Source of the DNA: Haemaphysalis longicornis
Lineage: Eukaryota; Arthropoda; Arachnida; Ixodida; Ixodidae
Reading direction: 5' to 3'
DNA: 64,000 nt
Assembly: GCA_013339765.2 (NCBI GenBank)
Contig: CM023449.1
Location: 21,113,888-21,177,887, forward strand
The notes under the pieces were generated by a model. That model was not told the DNA's origin. It made no database searches and saw only the letters and a list, made by a program, of their open reading frames with translations. Position 1 is the stretch's first letter; each line of letters opens with the position of its first letter. Shown here piece by piece: positions 36,204-47,180 of this stretch. A program made the translations under genes and the position numbers.

Positions 36204-36578
36204 GGCCCATCTCCCCGCGAGGGGGACTCGAGTAAATGCGTCGCATAGGGGGTGGGTGTATTGCGTTAACGTTTAGTGTTCGGGGAGTTGGTGGTAGTGA
36301 ATGCGTTGTATCAGCAGCTTCTTGACGTAGTTTGAATGAGTCAAGGATATAAGGCGCGTTCGTAGCCTCCCATTCTGTGTCGGCTTTGTGGCGCAGTGGG
36401 TAGAGCACCATGTACATTGCGTTCCGCCCGCAGGGTCGAGGGATCGAAACCGGGCGCCGGATAGTATTTTTTATATATATAGTGTAGGGGTAGGGGTGCG
36501 GACAACGACGGTGCGGACTACGACGGACGTCAACGCGGGTGACATCGTGAGTTACTGAAATGCTCTGCATTTAAAAAA
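36204..36578 (+). mobile_element. SINE family Z, copy with tRNA-like head
   Basis: Nearly collinear with 46648-47085. Starts 'gcccatctccccgcgagggg', contains a tRNA-like segment (about 36388-36460: 'tggcgcagtgggtagagcac' A box, 'gggatcgaaacc' B box) and ends 'gaaatgctctgcatttaaaa'. The tRNA-like part is internal, so the unit may be composite. Confidence 0.7.
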
Positions 36579-36997
36579 AAAAAAACGTCCCCACATAGAT
36601 ACATAAAACAGGTAACATTGGTGTTCGTAGTCACCAACCAAATGCACGCTCGTCCTATAAGCTGGGAATGGCATACGTGATTCCCAAACACGAAAATAAT
36701 TAGCTTATATAAGTAATAGAGGAAACAGACTTAACATTGATAACGAGAGAATGTCTCCAGCGATCGTAGGCCTGTTGCGGTAGGCCGGCGGGAAAATCGT
36801 AGGCGCATATGACAGCGATCTTGGATCCATCGATGGTTTACCGCCAAAGAAGTCGGCACTGCATATTCTCGCTCACTTCAACGCTGCCATTCCGATACAC
36901 TGGCACTAGGTAAAAAATGGCAGCTTATCCACTCCGTGGATGGGGAGGGTGTGGAGTACGGGGACTCGAAATGACATCCAAGTTGCGCCCCGACCGT

Positions 36998-37071
36998 CAT
37001 TCGATTTGAGCCGTGAATTGCGACCTTGATTATTCCCCTAAATGAAACTGCAACTCACGGCTCAAATCGAA
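36998..37071. repeat. Inverted repeat, arms about 24 bp
   Basis: 'attcgatttgagccgtgaat' and its inverse 'actcacggctcaaatcgaat' flank a spacer of about 25 bp. Confidence 0.7.
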
Positions 37072-37184
37072 TTTCGCTTGATGGTGTTGTGCGCACGGAT
37101 GGTCGCGGACAGCCATTGGGAGGTCCTAAGGTACTACGCGCCGTTACAGGCGAGGGAGTAAGCCGTTTGAGTCTCGGGTACAAA

Positions 37185-37270
37185 CTCACGGTCGTAGCCC
37201 AATGGGTAAGACGACTGACATTAGATCTGCCTGGTCTACTAGACGCAGGCTCGAATCCTGCCGGTGCCTG
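37185..37270 (+). other. tRNA-like sequence (degenerate, Arg-like)
   Basis: 'tagcccaatgggtaagacga' resembles a tRNA A box and D arm. 'gcaggctcgaatcctgc' forms a perfect T stem-loop. The expected 5' acceptor strand does not pair with the 3' CGGTGCC, and the anticodon arm is poor, so this is a pseudo-tRNA or SINE head rather than a working tRNA gene. Confidence 0.4.
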
Positions 37271-37329
37271 TGTGATTTTTCGCGATTGTAAATGCTGTGC
37301 GCACGGACGCAGGCGCGTTTCCACCAGAT

Positions 37330-38590
37330 TCTAAACGGTGGTGTTAACAGAGATGTTATTAATCACACTCACGGTGGACTCGAGGCAATACCTTAGAGTT
37401 TGTAACGTATAACACAGTAGTAAAGATGGTTGTTGTTCGTTTCCCCCGAAGTCCGGTGTCGATCAGGAACCCAATCGCCTGGGCTCGGGTTGATTTGGCA
37501 GGAGGCTGGCAGGGCGATGGTGTTGAAATTCTTGGATAAGGCGGTTGAATTGACGAACTCGAGGCGTTGAGGTTGATTAAGTGAAACGAAAGTTTATATA
37601 CAGCTATTTACAGTAGGATAACTGGGCACATGAGTAGTAAAAGGAAAAACTTCGAACTTCAGCTAGACGCTAGCTCCGAGTGCGCACAAATCACTCGAGC
37701 TCCTCAACTTCGTCTAACTCTCCTATTCTCGGAGTGTACACAAACCGCTCGAGAAACGACGGCCGAGACCCTGTCTCGCCGCAGGATCCGTCTAGTTGCC
37801 CGGTACGGCGCTGCACCTTAAACTTCCGACGCGATCCTAACCTTTATCCTAGGGGGCTCACAAATCCCAACCTAGCTTCAACGGTCGAGACTCCTTGTCC
37901 CGCCGGGAACTGCCCAGCTCGGCGCTCAGACAAGAACGATTATCCAACGGCCAAGTTCGGCCTTATAACACCTCGAGATCACCCTCTCTCGGGAACGCCC
38001 CTGTAGCGTTCGTACACGCGTAAGGGAGTGCCGAAATTCACGTAGACAGCTGTCACTCAGTGCGCTACGGAATATTCAATGAGGCGCCGCCATCTTTGGG
38101 TCAACGGTACGCTCGCGGACGAGCAGGTGCGCGCGACCCCGCGAGGTGAGAGGGAAAGGTGGCGACAGTGCGCTGTGCCGACCGGGGCGCGTTAACAATG
38201 GTGTCTCGCGCGGCGCGCGCTTCGACGCCGGTAGTTCCACCCCCTCCGCGCGTCACGTCGACGATTCCCGGAACCCCGCGGCGCCATCTGCGTTCTCAAT
38301 GGGGGATTATCCCCGAGGTATTCGGTGGGCCAGACAATCCGTCTCCCGTACGGGCCGTGACGAATTGGCGACGGCTGCGGCGTAGAGTCCACAGTGCTGA
38401 GCCTTCAGACAGAGTGGCGGGCTGTCACGCGCAGCCCGGGCGCCTGGCCGCTGATCTCATAAGTGAACCTTACAACAGTCATGTGCTTATCACGGACAAG
38501 TACGGCCATCCCGCGGAGCCCGACGTAAACAGTGACGGCGGACTCACACGGTTGCCTGCATGCGCGCTTCGCCAGTGAATGCAAGCAATA
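37330..38590. other. Intergenic, GC-rich, no gene recognised
   Basis: 37480-38100 has repeated 'gtcgagac.ccttgtc.cgccgg' type phrases and looks like a repeat or retroelement edge that I cannot assign. 38100-38400 is CpG-rich. Confidence 0.4.
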
Positions 38591-38689
38591 TAGACAGGCC
38601 GTAAAAAATTTGCAGAAATTCAGAGTATTGTCTGCATCCTTATGGCGCTTGTCTTGAGTGTGAGTTCTTTACAGCCAAACGTTTTGGTT

Positions 38690-38955
38690 TTTTCTAAATC
38701 CTGTCCGACCAATTATCTCCGTGTACGCTATTATAACGATTACTGGTGGAACTTTTGTGACATCTGCATTTTTGTGGAAATGTAGGGTGTTACACGGCTT
38801 CGCCATTTTCCGCAATTTTTTAATATTTTTGTTGTTTTCTAATTTTTCAAAATTTCGTTCGACCAATTATCTACATTTAAGCTATTGTAACGATTTCAGG
38901 TGGACCTACCACGCTATCTGCATTTTTCTGGAAATGCAGGGCGTTACACTGTCCG
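38690..38955. repeat. Degenerate direct repeat, period about 158 bp
   Basis: 'cgaccaattatct', 'gctatt.taacgatt', 'ggtgga' and 'atctgcattttt.tggaaatg.agg' occur in the same order in both units (about 38706-38790 and 38859-38945). Confidence 0.6.
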
Positions 38956-39682
38956 GGCTGTGGGTGTACTCGGCAAAGAATGCTACGCATTATTAACCTT
39001 GCGAAAGATTATCCTGTTGACTCATTCTTTGTACATATTTTCTAGTTGCCCCTTACGTGATCTCGCAGTGTTTTCGCCCCGTCATAACAAGTATAAAAGC
39101 CAAGAACATGCATTCATAATATTCACCAGATTGCTTGCTTTTAATTGAACTTGATGGCATGAATGGCACTTCCCACAATGATTGTGTAGAGCGCCATTAA
39201 AACCTCCGTGTAAGGTTTCAGCTTGAGTCGTCTTGCGCAAAAAAAAAAAAACTTTTTTTTAGTGCTCGGAGGCTGACGTAAGAGATAGGAGACAAACGTT
39301 ACGGACACACACACAAAAACTGCATTTACGTGGCTTGCCAACTGCTGCGATTACGAAGTCATACCGAACGACTGCCTCATGGTTTCGGCATGCTGCAGCC
39401 CAGTGTACCGGCAGCCCCTCTGTCGTGCGATTTGATTGACGGGGAACTCGCCTGATTGCACTCCTACGGGGCTTACTAGTTTCATCAGGACCCTCGGCCA
39501 TAAAAGCCATCGTGCTCCTACACGAAAAATTTTACACATCCATAAAAATGTCCCTTGCGGCCGAGTTTGCCTATTACAGAAACATATCACTTTTGTACTG
39601 AAGTAAACAAAACTCTTGCTTGCTAGACGCTGAGCGCCATCTAGTGAAACTAGCTAAATTGAATCGTCTATTGTTTATTTTT

Positions 39683-39992
39683 TACCACGAAAGTGTTTTA
39701 TTTCTGCTAAAACAAGATTTCACTGACGTCATATATGTCACGGAAGCGACACCAGTAGAACGAAGCAAGCGGCCTGTAAAGGGTGCACCCCTGCACACAG
39801 GGTCTTCTTGCGGGGATGCAAACTTTACTACTAAAGAGTCCGTTATACTTATGGTTGTTCGTTGTCGGGTTTTATATTTTAACAGAAAAGTGTTTTATGC
39901 CGGTATACACCAAGATTTCACTGACGTCATATCCGCCACGAAAATGATGCCAGTACACCTTTGCCGAAGCGACCCGCCAGCAGGACGTCGCT
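39683..39992. repeat. Unclassified dimeric repeat family Y, copy 2
   Basis: Matches 2805-3106 along its length, including the second half ending 'gcgacccgccagcaggacgt' which is shared only with copy 1. Confidence 0.7.
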
Positions 39993-40072
39993 CGTATACC
40001 ACACGTCGCCCATATACCACACGAGCCGCAGGGAACAGAGAGCACGTGCTCTCCAAAAACGACTCCCCACTC

Positions 40073-40740
40073 GATCCGACGTGGTCTATGTGGATGCTGC
40101 AGAATACAGGCACCGCGCCGCATTCGCCATTGCAGTTATTAACGACCCTGACAATCCCTCTCTCGATTCCCTAGCTTAGGTACTTCCCATTCCGCCGTGG
40201 CGGAAGAGGCGGCAATGACTTTAGCCCTCTCCCAAAGGCCTACCCCCTCGATAATATTTTCCGATTCCAAAATGGCCATTCAAAATTTTGCCAACGACCA
40301 TGTTTCTTCTCCGGCATCCAAAATTCCCCGATGCTACCCACCCGACTCCCGTGTGGCAATTGTCCGGCCCCTGCGCACGCTGGCCTCGCTGGTAATGAGG
40401 CTACCCACAATGCTGCTCGAGGGCTCACATTCCGGGCCGGGGCTTAAGCCTCGAAGCCTATCACGGGGTCAGATCCACCAGAGATAGACTACTTACTTAT
40501 AAATAAATAACCATTCATTACAGCCCCGACCGCCGTAGGTACCCTCCGGCCCCCGTCAACCTTACTAACTCCGAAGAACACACGTTGCGGATGGCGCTGG
40601 GGAGCTCAGACCTAGAAGTAGAAACCTTTTTGGTTACCAGAGCTGCCGATGTCGCCGCCCGACACAAGCCAGCGGCCACAACCGCCCCCTGAGTCACATA
40701 AAGCTCAATAAAGATGTCCTCTCTCACACACACACAAAAG
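40073..40740 (+). pseudogene. LINE 3' end with RNase H domain remnant
   Basis: Frames read VVYVDAAEYRHRAAFAIAVI, then AVAEEAAMTLALSQRPTPSI and IFSDSKMAIQNF. These are the D, E and D blocks of the RNase H domain found in I-clade non-LTR retrotransposons. The frame is broken by a shift near 40177 and by stops. It ends in AATAAAGATGTCCTCTCTCA and a (CA)n tail at about 40738. 5'-truncated and dead. Confidence 0.72.
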
Positions 40741-40802
40741 GAATTAGTGGCAGTGGCTATGGATTGTTTGACTCTTTATCCGTCTAGCACAAACGTAGAG
40801 TA

Positions 40803-40827
40803 TTGATTGATTGATTGATTGATTGAT

Positions 40828-40888
<61 letters not shown>
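40803..40888. repeat. (TTGA)n microsatellite, SINE tail
   Basis: About 21 TTGA/GATT tetramers with one GATC variant; an expanded tail of the split Ruka-like SINE. Confidence 0.95.
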
Positions 40889-40890
<2 letters not shown>

Positions 40891-40970
40891 CCAAGCCTAC
40901 ACTTGGACTTTGAGGTGCGCCGTAGTGGAGAGTTCCGGAAGATTAATTTTGACCACCTGGGTATATTTAA

Positions 40971-41923
40971 AGGGACGGCCAACCGATGTTTGTCGCGTAT
41001 ATGTTCTCTAGCTCATATGAAAGACAGCCTTTTATATAGCCCGGTAACCACAAGCTATTATAAAACAAATTGATGGAAATAATTTTAATTTGGCCCCAAA
41101 CTTCCTGCAATCGGAAGGGTGATGGTTCGTAGTGTATAAACTTGACACTACAATATGTGTCCTGGTCACGTGACCTGCAAACCTAGCAGCTATCGTAACT
41201 GCTGAAACGTTTATTCACTTACTGAAAACCTTTTAACACAAGTATTTGTACAAGTTTATATTGTATTGGTATTTTTAAACATAATTTTGAAATTTTTTTA
41301 GGACACGCCACCCACCGCCGCTGGGTTGCTCTAAGTGTGGCTAACTGATCCTCCGTGCCCAGAATTCACGGCAGCGTTCAGTAAACAGACCCAGTGAAGG
41401 AGCTTTGACGACTCTGCCTGAGTCAGGGGCGTTTCTTCTGCCGAAATATTCGATTATACTGCCGAAATATTCGATCCGAAATAATACGCCAACGGCAGCT
41501 TAAAAAAAGAAAGGACGCTCGTGGGGAGAATCGAATTGTCGACCCCCATAACGGGAAGCCAGGTTCTACCTATCGTCCATCCCAACAGATGGCGTCTTCG
41601 TGAAAAAAAAAAAAAAAAGACTAGTGAATAAAAAAAATACAAAAAAAAAGAACGCCTGTGATTCACATTTCTTTTAGCTGGGTACAAGTTTTTAAATATC
41701 GCTTTTCATCTCGCATACGGACCAAAATATGTTGCCTTGCTACTGTATTTTATGATTGCCAGCATTATTTTTGGGACGACACGTACGGCTCGTAGATCTA
41801 AAAATCCGATTTAGAAAGTTCTAGGGTGCTATCAGCAAAACCGTTTCTCGTTAAGGTGCTTTAAGGTATGCTATTTCTTTGGGATAGAGAACGCATACTC
41901 GACAAAAATCGGTTTACTGTCCC
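40971..41923. mobile_element. piggyBac-like non-autonomous element, copy B, nested in SINE
   Basis: 953 bp, AGGGACGGCCAACCGATGTT ... inverse right end ...GACAAAAATCGGTTTACTGTCCC. TTAA duplication at 40967-40970 and 41924-41927. The right end has lost one T against copy A. Internally collinear with copies A and C; no transposase. Confidence 0.87.
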
Positions 41924-42063
41924 TTAACGTGCGCCAAAACCTTGACACACGGGCGTTTTCGCTTTCCGCCTCCATCAGAAAAGCAGCCACCGCGGCCGGG
42001 ATTGAACCCGCGTCCAGGGGCTCAGCAGCACAGCGCCTTAGCCACTGAGCCACCGCGTCGGGT

Positions 42064-42999
42064 AAATGTAAAATATTCCCAATCGGCCTGACGAAATCAG
42101 TCAGCTGGCTTAAAATCACCCCTCCACAGTGTCATCTCAGATTGTCGGTTGATGCATGATATCCTAGGTGTAACAGCTTGGGGCACATATAATTGTTCTT
42201 CAGTCTACTTGAACTGAGGCCACGTTTGCGTTCAGGTAATGTCTACTTCTATCGCATTTTTCAGTTTATTGTTATTTATACCCGAAGAAGAAAGTGATTG
42301 TTGGGGGGGGGGGGGGGGGATAGAGAGGCCGGTAACTGTCTGGCGTTACTCCGACACCTCAACCGGCCGCGTCACTCTTTTTTGTCATCTGTCCTATACT
42401 CTACCCTTCCAATCCAGGGTTGGATCCACTCAATATTTTTGGAAAAAGAAAGAACCCATTCATCATTGTGCTGCCGCACTGTTGTAGTACAAAATGCAAA
42501 CGAAGCACGCGGATTTCTCGCGCTACTCATTCGCCTCCACATAAAGTCGCCAAGAAAAACCGACAGCTCTTGGGAAACAGGCCACCGGCCGTCGCCCTCC
42601 CAGACCCGCGCCGCTTACATCACAACCGCCGCCAGACAAGATTCTTCTTTTTCGCCGCGTCTCGCGCTGATATAACCACTCGGTAACCAACTTATAAAAC
42701 CCTGCACGTATATATTTTTGGATGTAGCGGCCGTCTCCTGGCAGGCAGGCACGGTCCGCGGACGGAAATAGTAGTACAGGACGTGGCCCGCCGGACGGGC
42801 CGAAACTTCACAGCGAAGCTGCAGCTGGCAGCCGGAGGAGTTCCCACGGTGTATCATCATTCGCCAGGAGTACGCGACCAGCCGCGAAAAGTCCAGTGAC
42901 ACAATGAAATAGCACCACAACTCCGGGCATGCTCGACCCACCGGGAGTCGCCCAGCTACTGAGCCAGGACCCCGAGAACTGTGCCCGGCGTATCGGGAG
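42064..42999. other. Intergenic, no gene recognised
   Basis: A G-run of about 17 at 42303-42319. No supported coding region. Confidence 0.4.
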
Positions 43000-43288
43000 C
43001 CGTAAAGCCGCGCATTCTGAAAGCAGATAGGCGAGCTCTTGGGGCGGCTAGCTTCTGTCCTCCTTATCGGCGGTCCGTTGGACGACGACGTCGTCGTCGC
43101 TCAACCGCGACGATAACGCGCCTTGCCGCCGTCGAGGGGAAGCGACGTGCATGCGTACACGCCGCGAGAAGTCGCTCCGCGCTGGACGTATACCCGTGTG
43201 TGGTCGCAATAGTGACGGTTTCCCAAACCGCGGTCGCCGTATATGGAGGTTTAACATCGCCGGAGCAAGTGGATTTGCCATCTCGGAG
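43000..43288 (+). promoter_or_regulatory. Candidate KEAP1 5' UTR exon / CpG-rich promoter region
   Basis: KEAP1 exon 49218 starts with an acceptor, so a 5' noncoding exon must lie upstream. The best-looking block in the preceding 19 kb is this short CpG-rich stretch. It has many CG dinucleotides (for example around 43080-43110) and ends at a consensus donor, CTCGGAG|GTAAGC, at 43289. No repeat family in the window matches it. The link to KEAP1 rests only on position, base composition and the donor. Confidence 0.22.
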
Positions 43289-43789
43289 GTAAGCGACCGA
43301 TGCGAGGAGGTCAGAGGCAGCGATGTTCCGATTCGCACGCTGTTACGACGGAACGTTCGATGTTATATAACGCACTTGGCGCGAGAAGTAACGCAGGCCC
43401 CTTTAGAGCGACGTTCCGTTTAGAATACTGCCCTTATTTCTTTCGGTTTAAAATGCTTGGCGTAGTTAGGGCCCCGTGACAGTCATGCTCCGTTTCCCAA
43501 CTCGGCTTCGGCAAGCGTTAAAACGGAAGGAAGGACTTCTGCGCTGCTGGTGACTTACACGAAGATGCAGCCGCAGACAGCGATGTCGTGCTGCGAGTCT
43601 GAGTACAGAAAAAAAAAAGGCTTCCAAGGCTTTACATATATATAAGTAGCCTCTCTATACTTCATCCCGTAAAAACCTAGATTTATAATGCCGTGGAGTG
43701 GCATTTCTGTGATATCATTCCTCACTTTGCAGTATGGGTGGTGAATTGGTCCTGTACCCATGGTTATGTAATTGAATTCGCATTCTTTT

Positions 43790-44200
43790 GAAACGTTCCG
43801 TATATGCGGAATTATGGGAATGCGGACTTCTCACCTGCCTTGACAGAGCGCCACCATAAAACCGGGAACATTTTTGAGAAATGTATGGTAATATAAGGTA
43901 CTGCATACCTCCCGACATATTTCACAACAGCATTTTTGCTTTTATGAAATATCCAGAAACGCCAAATCATTGTCCAAATGAATTCCGTATATACTGAGGA
44001 TACGAAAAAACGCGCGGAGCCTCATTTCATCCTTTATGGAAGATAGAAATACGAAAACTGCGCCAAATGCTGTTATTGCGAGATCTCATGTGATTTCACT
44101 CTTTTGAGAAAGAATATCTCCCCTAGTTATGCCTCGGCCCGCTATACCTCACATGAACTCCGTATTCCCATAATTCCATGCATACGTAGCGTTTCTATAG
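43790..44200. repeat. Inverted-repeat element, arms about 45 bp
   Basis: The left arm with 'ggaattatgggaatgcgga' (43806-43826 and flank) recurs inverted at about 44155-44195 ('ccgtattcccataattcc'). The arms extend into 'gaattc/gaattg' on the outer side. Likely a MITE; its exact ends are unclear. Confidence 0.5.
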
Positions 44201-44443
44201 GGCAATTCAAACAGCTGAGCAATATAATTACAGCTTTGACAAACCTACGAGTCAAACGAGAACTGAAATCGCCCTTGAATGTGGAGAATGGTGTTTCTCC
44301 AACGTAGAATACTACTCGAGTCGCTGCTCTGCAACCAAGAGCCAATCAACACTTCGAGAGAAAAAAGAACAGGAAGGAACTCAAGACGAGGCTTCTCGTA
44401 TGTTCTGTGTGCTTCGTTTGCCAAAACAGCTTGTTTGGAAGGG

Positions 44444-44692
44444 ACCCGCCGCGGTGCACGTGCTCAGTGGCTAAGGCGTTGTGCTGCTGAGCACGAGGAC
44501 CCGGGTTCGATTCCCGGCCGCGGCGGTCGCTTTTCTTATGTAGGCGACAAGCAAAAACTCCCGTGTGTTCTAGATTTCGGCGGACGTTAAAGATGCCCAG
44601 TTGGTCAAAATTAATCCGGAGCCCTCCACTACGGCGCGCCTCATCGCCTACGTTGCGTCGGTGCGTTAAACCCTACAGTCAATCAATCAATC
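44444..44692 (+). mobile_element. Ruka-like SINE
   Basis: Head CCCGCCGCGGTG, B box 'gggttcgattccc', body and CAATCAATCAAT tail. Flanks GTTTGGAAGGG (44433-44443) and GTTTGGAGGGG (44693-44703) look like an 11-bp target duplication with one change. An extra ACG follows the head compared with other copies. Confidence 0.9.
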
Positions 44693-45102
44693 GTTTGGAG
44701 GGGCTTCTGCGGCAATCGTCGTGCGTTCCCATCTGCGCAGCCGTATACCTCGATCCGGAGCCGGAATTTTCGCAGCGTCATTGCTGGAATGCACGCCGAG
44801 GTTCTGTCTCGCCTATCTCCGCGATAGTCTACAGCTTGCATAGATAACGGCTGACATGGCGAGTGAGTCACCTTCTGCGCGTCATGCAGTCGTGTCAGGC
44901 GAATATAACGTATCGCGCGTAGATGACTGCCAGTGATACACGAACTGGTTTCTCCGTTGATTCGGCACTTTCGGCTGCTCAAGAAAACTGCTTCATCGCT
45001 CAAACAGCAATATATCGTTTATCGCTAACGCTTTAACGCTTTAACGAATTACGTTTATTAGTTGTAACCAGAGCTCCGTACACTGCTACTGCAAAGCTAC
45101 TT

Positions 45103-45575
45103 CGGGGGCGGTATTCTCGTGTTTTGTCCGTTTTGTGTCCGTTTCAGAAGTGTCCGTTTTGAGCAAGCTTTGACTGGCTAAAAGCGGACACCCGGATGTG
45201 ACGCCATGCAAGCATAGGTCTCTTTTTTTTTGCCTGCTCGGGGCAGCTCTGAGCAGTCCAAGCAGCCAAGCTGCTCCCGCCATAGATTTCTATGGGCAAA
45301 TAAAATACGGAGCTGCTTGGAGCTGCTCAGAGCTGCTTTGAGCAGGCAAAAAAAAGAGACCACATGGCAGAGCTGTGATCCGCGGCATCTCGGCGCAGGC
45401 GATTTGGAGCAGACGATTTTTCGTCGCCTTGTTGTTGGTTCGCTGGCGGAACAATAAACACCTAACAGATAATTTAAAATAGGCTCAGTCGTTTAAAATG
45501 TGCTTACAAGAACAGTTACGCGAGGTCAACCGAAAGCCCGCCTAGAACTGGAAGTACGTCACAATAAAACGGACG
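45103..45575. mobile_element. MITE family 1, copy 2, interrupted
   Basis: Matches 474-829 ('gtattctcgtgttttgtccg', 'cccggatgtgacgccatgca', 'ttgttggttcgctggcggaa'). It is interrupted by a 145-bp hairpin element, and the right inverted end is replaced by unrelated sequence. Confidence 0.8.
45217..45361. mobile_element. 145-bp hairpin MITE nested in MITE family 1
   Basis: GGTCTCTTTTTTTTTGCCTG on the left and its inverse CAGGCAAAAAAAAGAGACC on the right. The whole insert is nearly a perfect palindrome around ATAGATTTCTAT. It is absent from the family 1 copy at 474-829, which shows it inserted later. Confidence 0.88.
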
Positions 45576-45607
45576 TTTTCACCGCCCCAGGTGTCTGTAT
45601 TTCACCG

Positions 45608-46195
45608 CAATTGGTCTGTATTGAAAATACGTAAACCGCAGCAACAACACAAAGAAAGGGGTTTGTCTACATTGGCAGAACACAGACGTACGCGGTATGA
45701 GTATAACAATGAAATAACACGTATTTTCATTTCCTTTACACCGCCCCAGGTGCATATGTAAATGAAGCTTCAGTGTTTTTCTGTACATTTGATAAAATAA
45801 GAAAACACTAGTAACGAAAAAAAAAATCAGCATTTTGATTAATTTGATCACACTCTTAATTTGAATACATCTACAAGAGACAGACAGTAAGGAGGGTGTC
45901 ACGCGAGGGTAACACCCTCCTTACGTGCGGAAATTATTGCACATCATTCAGTGAAGTTGCCGGGTGTGGTAGATGCGGATGATTTAGTAAGCATGGAGTA
46001 ACAACAATTTTCATTATATATATGCCATTATATAGATTATGGGAAGGGTAAAGATTTGCTTAATATTCGCAATTGGTCTGTATTGGAAATACGTAAACCG
46101 CAGCAACAACACGAAGAAAGAGGTTTGTCTACATTGGCAGAACACAGAGGTACGCGATATGAGTGTAGCAATGAAATAACACGTATTTTCCTTCT
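45608..46195. repeat. Dispersed direct repeat of 128 bp (45608-45735 and 46068-46195)
   Basis: 'cgcaattggtctgtattg' to 'aatgaaataacacgtatttt' occurs twice in the same orientation, 460 bp apart, with about ten differences. A hairpin (TAAGGAGGGTGT...AACACCCTCCTTA, 45890-45922) lies between. Confidence 0.8.
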
Positions 46196-46647
46196 TAATT
46201 GTTCTTTTTTTAAAGCAGAAGTCAGTGAAAACATGCTCCAAATGCCACGGGACACCGCTGTTAACTGTTCAAAGCTGGCTTTAGCAAACAATACATAAGA
46301 CGTTCCGTTACGTATGCGCGTAGCATCGTCACTGATGATGGCACCTCCGATTGGGTGGGGAACGTGTTATGCTTTGTTTTACTAAGGCGAGAGCCTTGTG
46401 TGCCTCATCAAGTGCAAAAAGTGACCGACGTCGTTTGTCGTATAATTGTTTATGGGGAAGTTTCGATAGAGCGAGAGTTACAGCCGTTTTCTGTAGCCAC
46501 ACTCTTCCCGTAGATGACTACGTAGTGACAGCAGGTGGAAATTGTGTAACATTTGTAACTTCGCCGTGAACTGATGATAATAATTGCGTGAAACTTGGAA
46601 TAATGATAGAGCCGTCTAATACCCGTGCCACACGTACACGAAAAAGG

Positions 46648-47085
46648 CCCATCTCCCCGCGAGGGGGACTCGAGTAAATGCGTCGCGTAGGGGGTGGGTG
46701 TATTGCGTTAGCGTTTAGTGTTTGGGGGGTTGGTGGTAGTGAATGCGTTGTATCAGCAGCTTCTTGACGTAGTTTGAATGAGTCAAGGATATAAGGCGCG
46801 TTCGTAGCCTTCCATTCTGTGTCGCCTTTGTGGCGCAGTGGGTAGAGCACCATGCACCTTGCGTTCCGCCCGCAGGGTCGTGGGATCGAAACCAGGCGCC
46901 GGTAAGTATTATTTTCTTATATAGTGTAGGGGGAGGGGTGCGGACCTGTTGTTGAGAGCGAGGAGGGTGGCGTGATGCGGGAGATGAGGAGAGGGGGAGA
47001 GGGCGCTGCGCACCTGCGCGCTGAGCTGTTGCGGACGGACGGCGGACGCTACATGTGAGTTAAAGAAATGCTCTGCATTTAAAAT
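46648..47085 (+). mobile_element. SINE family Z, copy with tRNA-like head
   Basis: Matches 36204-36578 almost base for base up to the tRNA-like part (about 46826-46903, 'tggcgcagtgggtagagcac', 'gggatcgaaacc'). It has a different body after it, then 'gaaatgctctgcatttaaaa'. Confidence 0.75.
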
Positions 47086-47180
47086 GCCATTAAGTGTTAA
47101 AGCCGTCAAGATACCTAATTACATTATTTGGGCGGGTCGTGCTACACGCTAAAACGGAAAGGCATTAAATGTGTCAGGCA

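Larger units (their letters stand above)
40802..42063 (-). mobile_element. Ruka-like SINE split by a piggyBac-like element
   Basis: 40802-40970 (long TTGA tail, then 'gccgtagtggagagttccgg', 'ttttgaccacctggg') and 41924-42063 ('cgtgcgccaaaa', 'gggattgaacccgcgtcc', 'ccactgagccaccgcg') are the two halves of one minus-strand SINE. They rejoin exactly at TTAA, the position where intact copies read 'ctttaacgtgcgcc'. Confidence 0.88.

Noticed and set aside
37185..37270. Functional tRNA gene
   Set aside because: T arm is good but the acceptor stem does not pair and the anticodon arm is poor; treated as a tRNA-like repeat.
40803..40888. CRISPR-like or regulatory array
   Set aside because: Simple TTGA tetramer run forming the tail of a SINE, without spacers.
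42981..43423. Arg-rich plus frames in the CpG-rich block
   Set aside because: Composition-driven; no family resemblance. Considered only as a possible 5' UTR exon.
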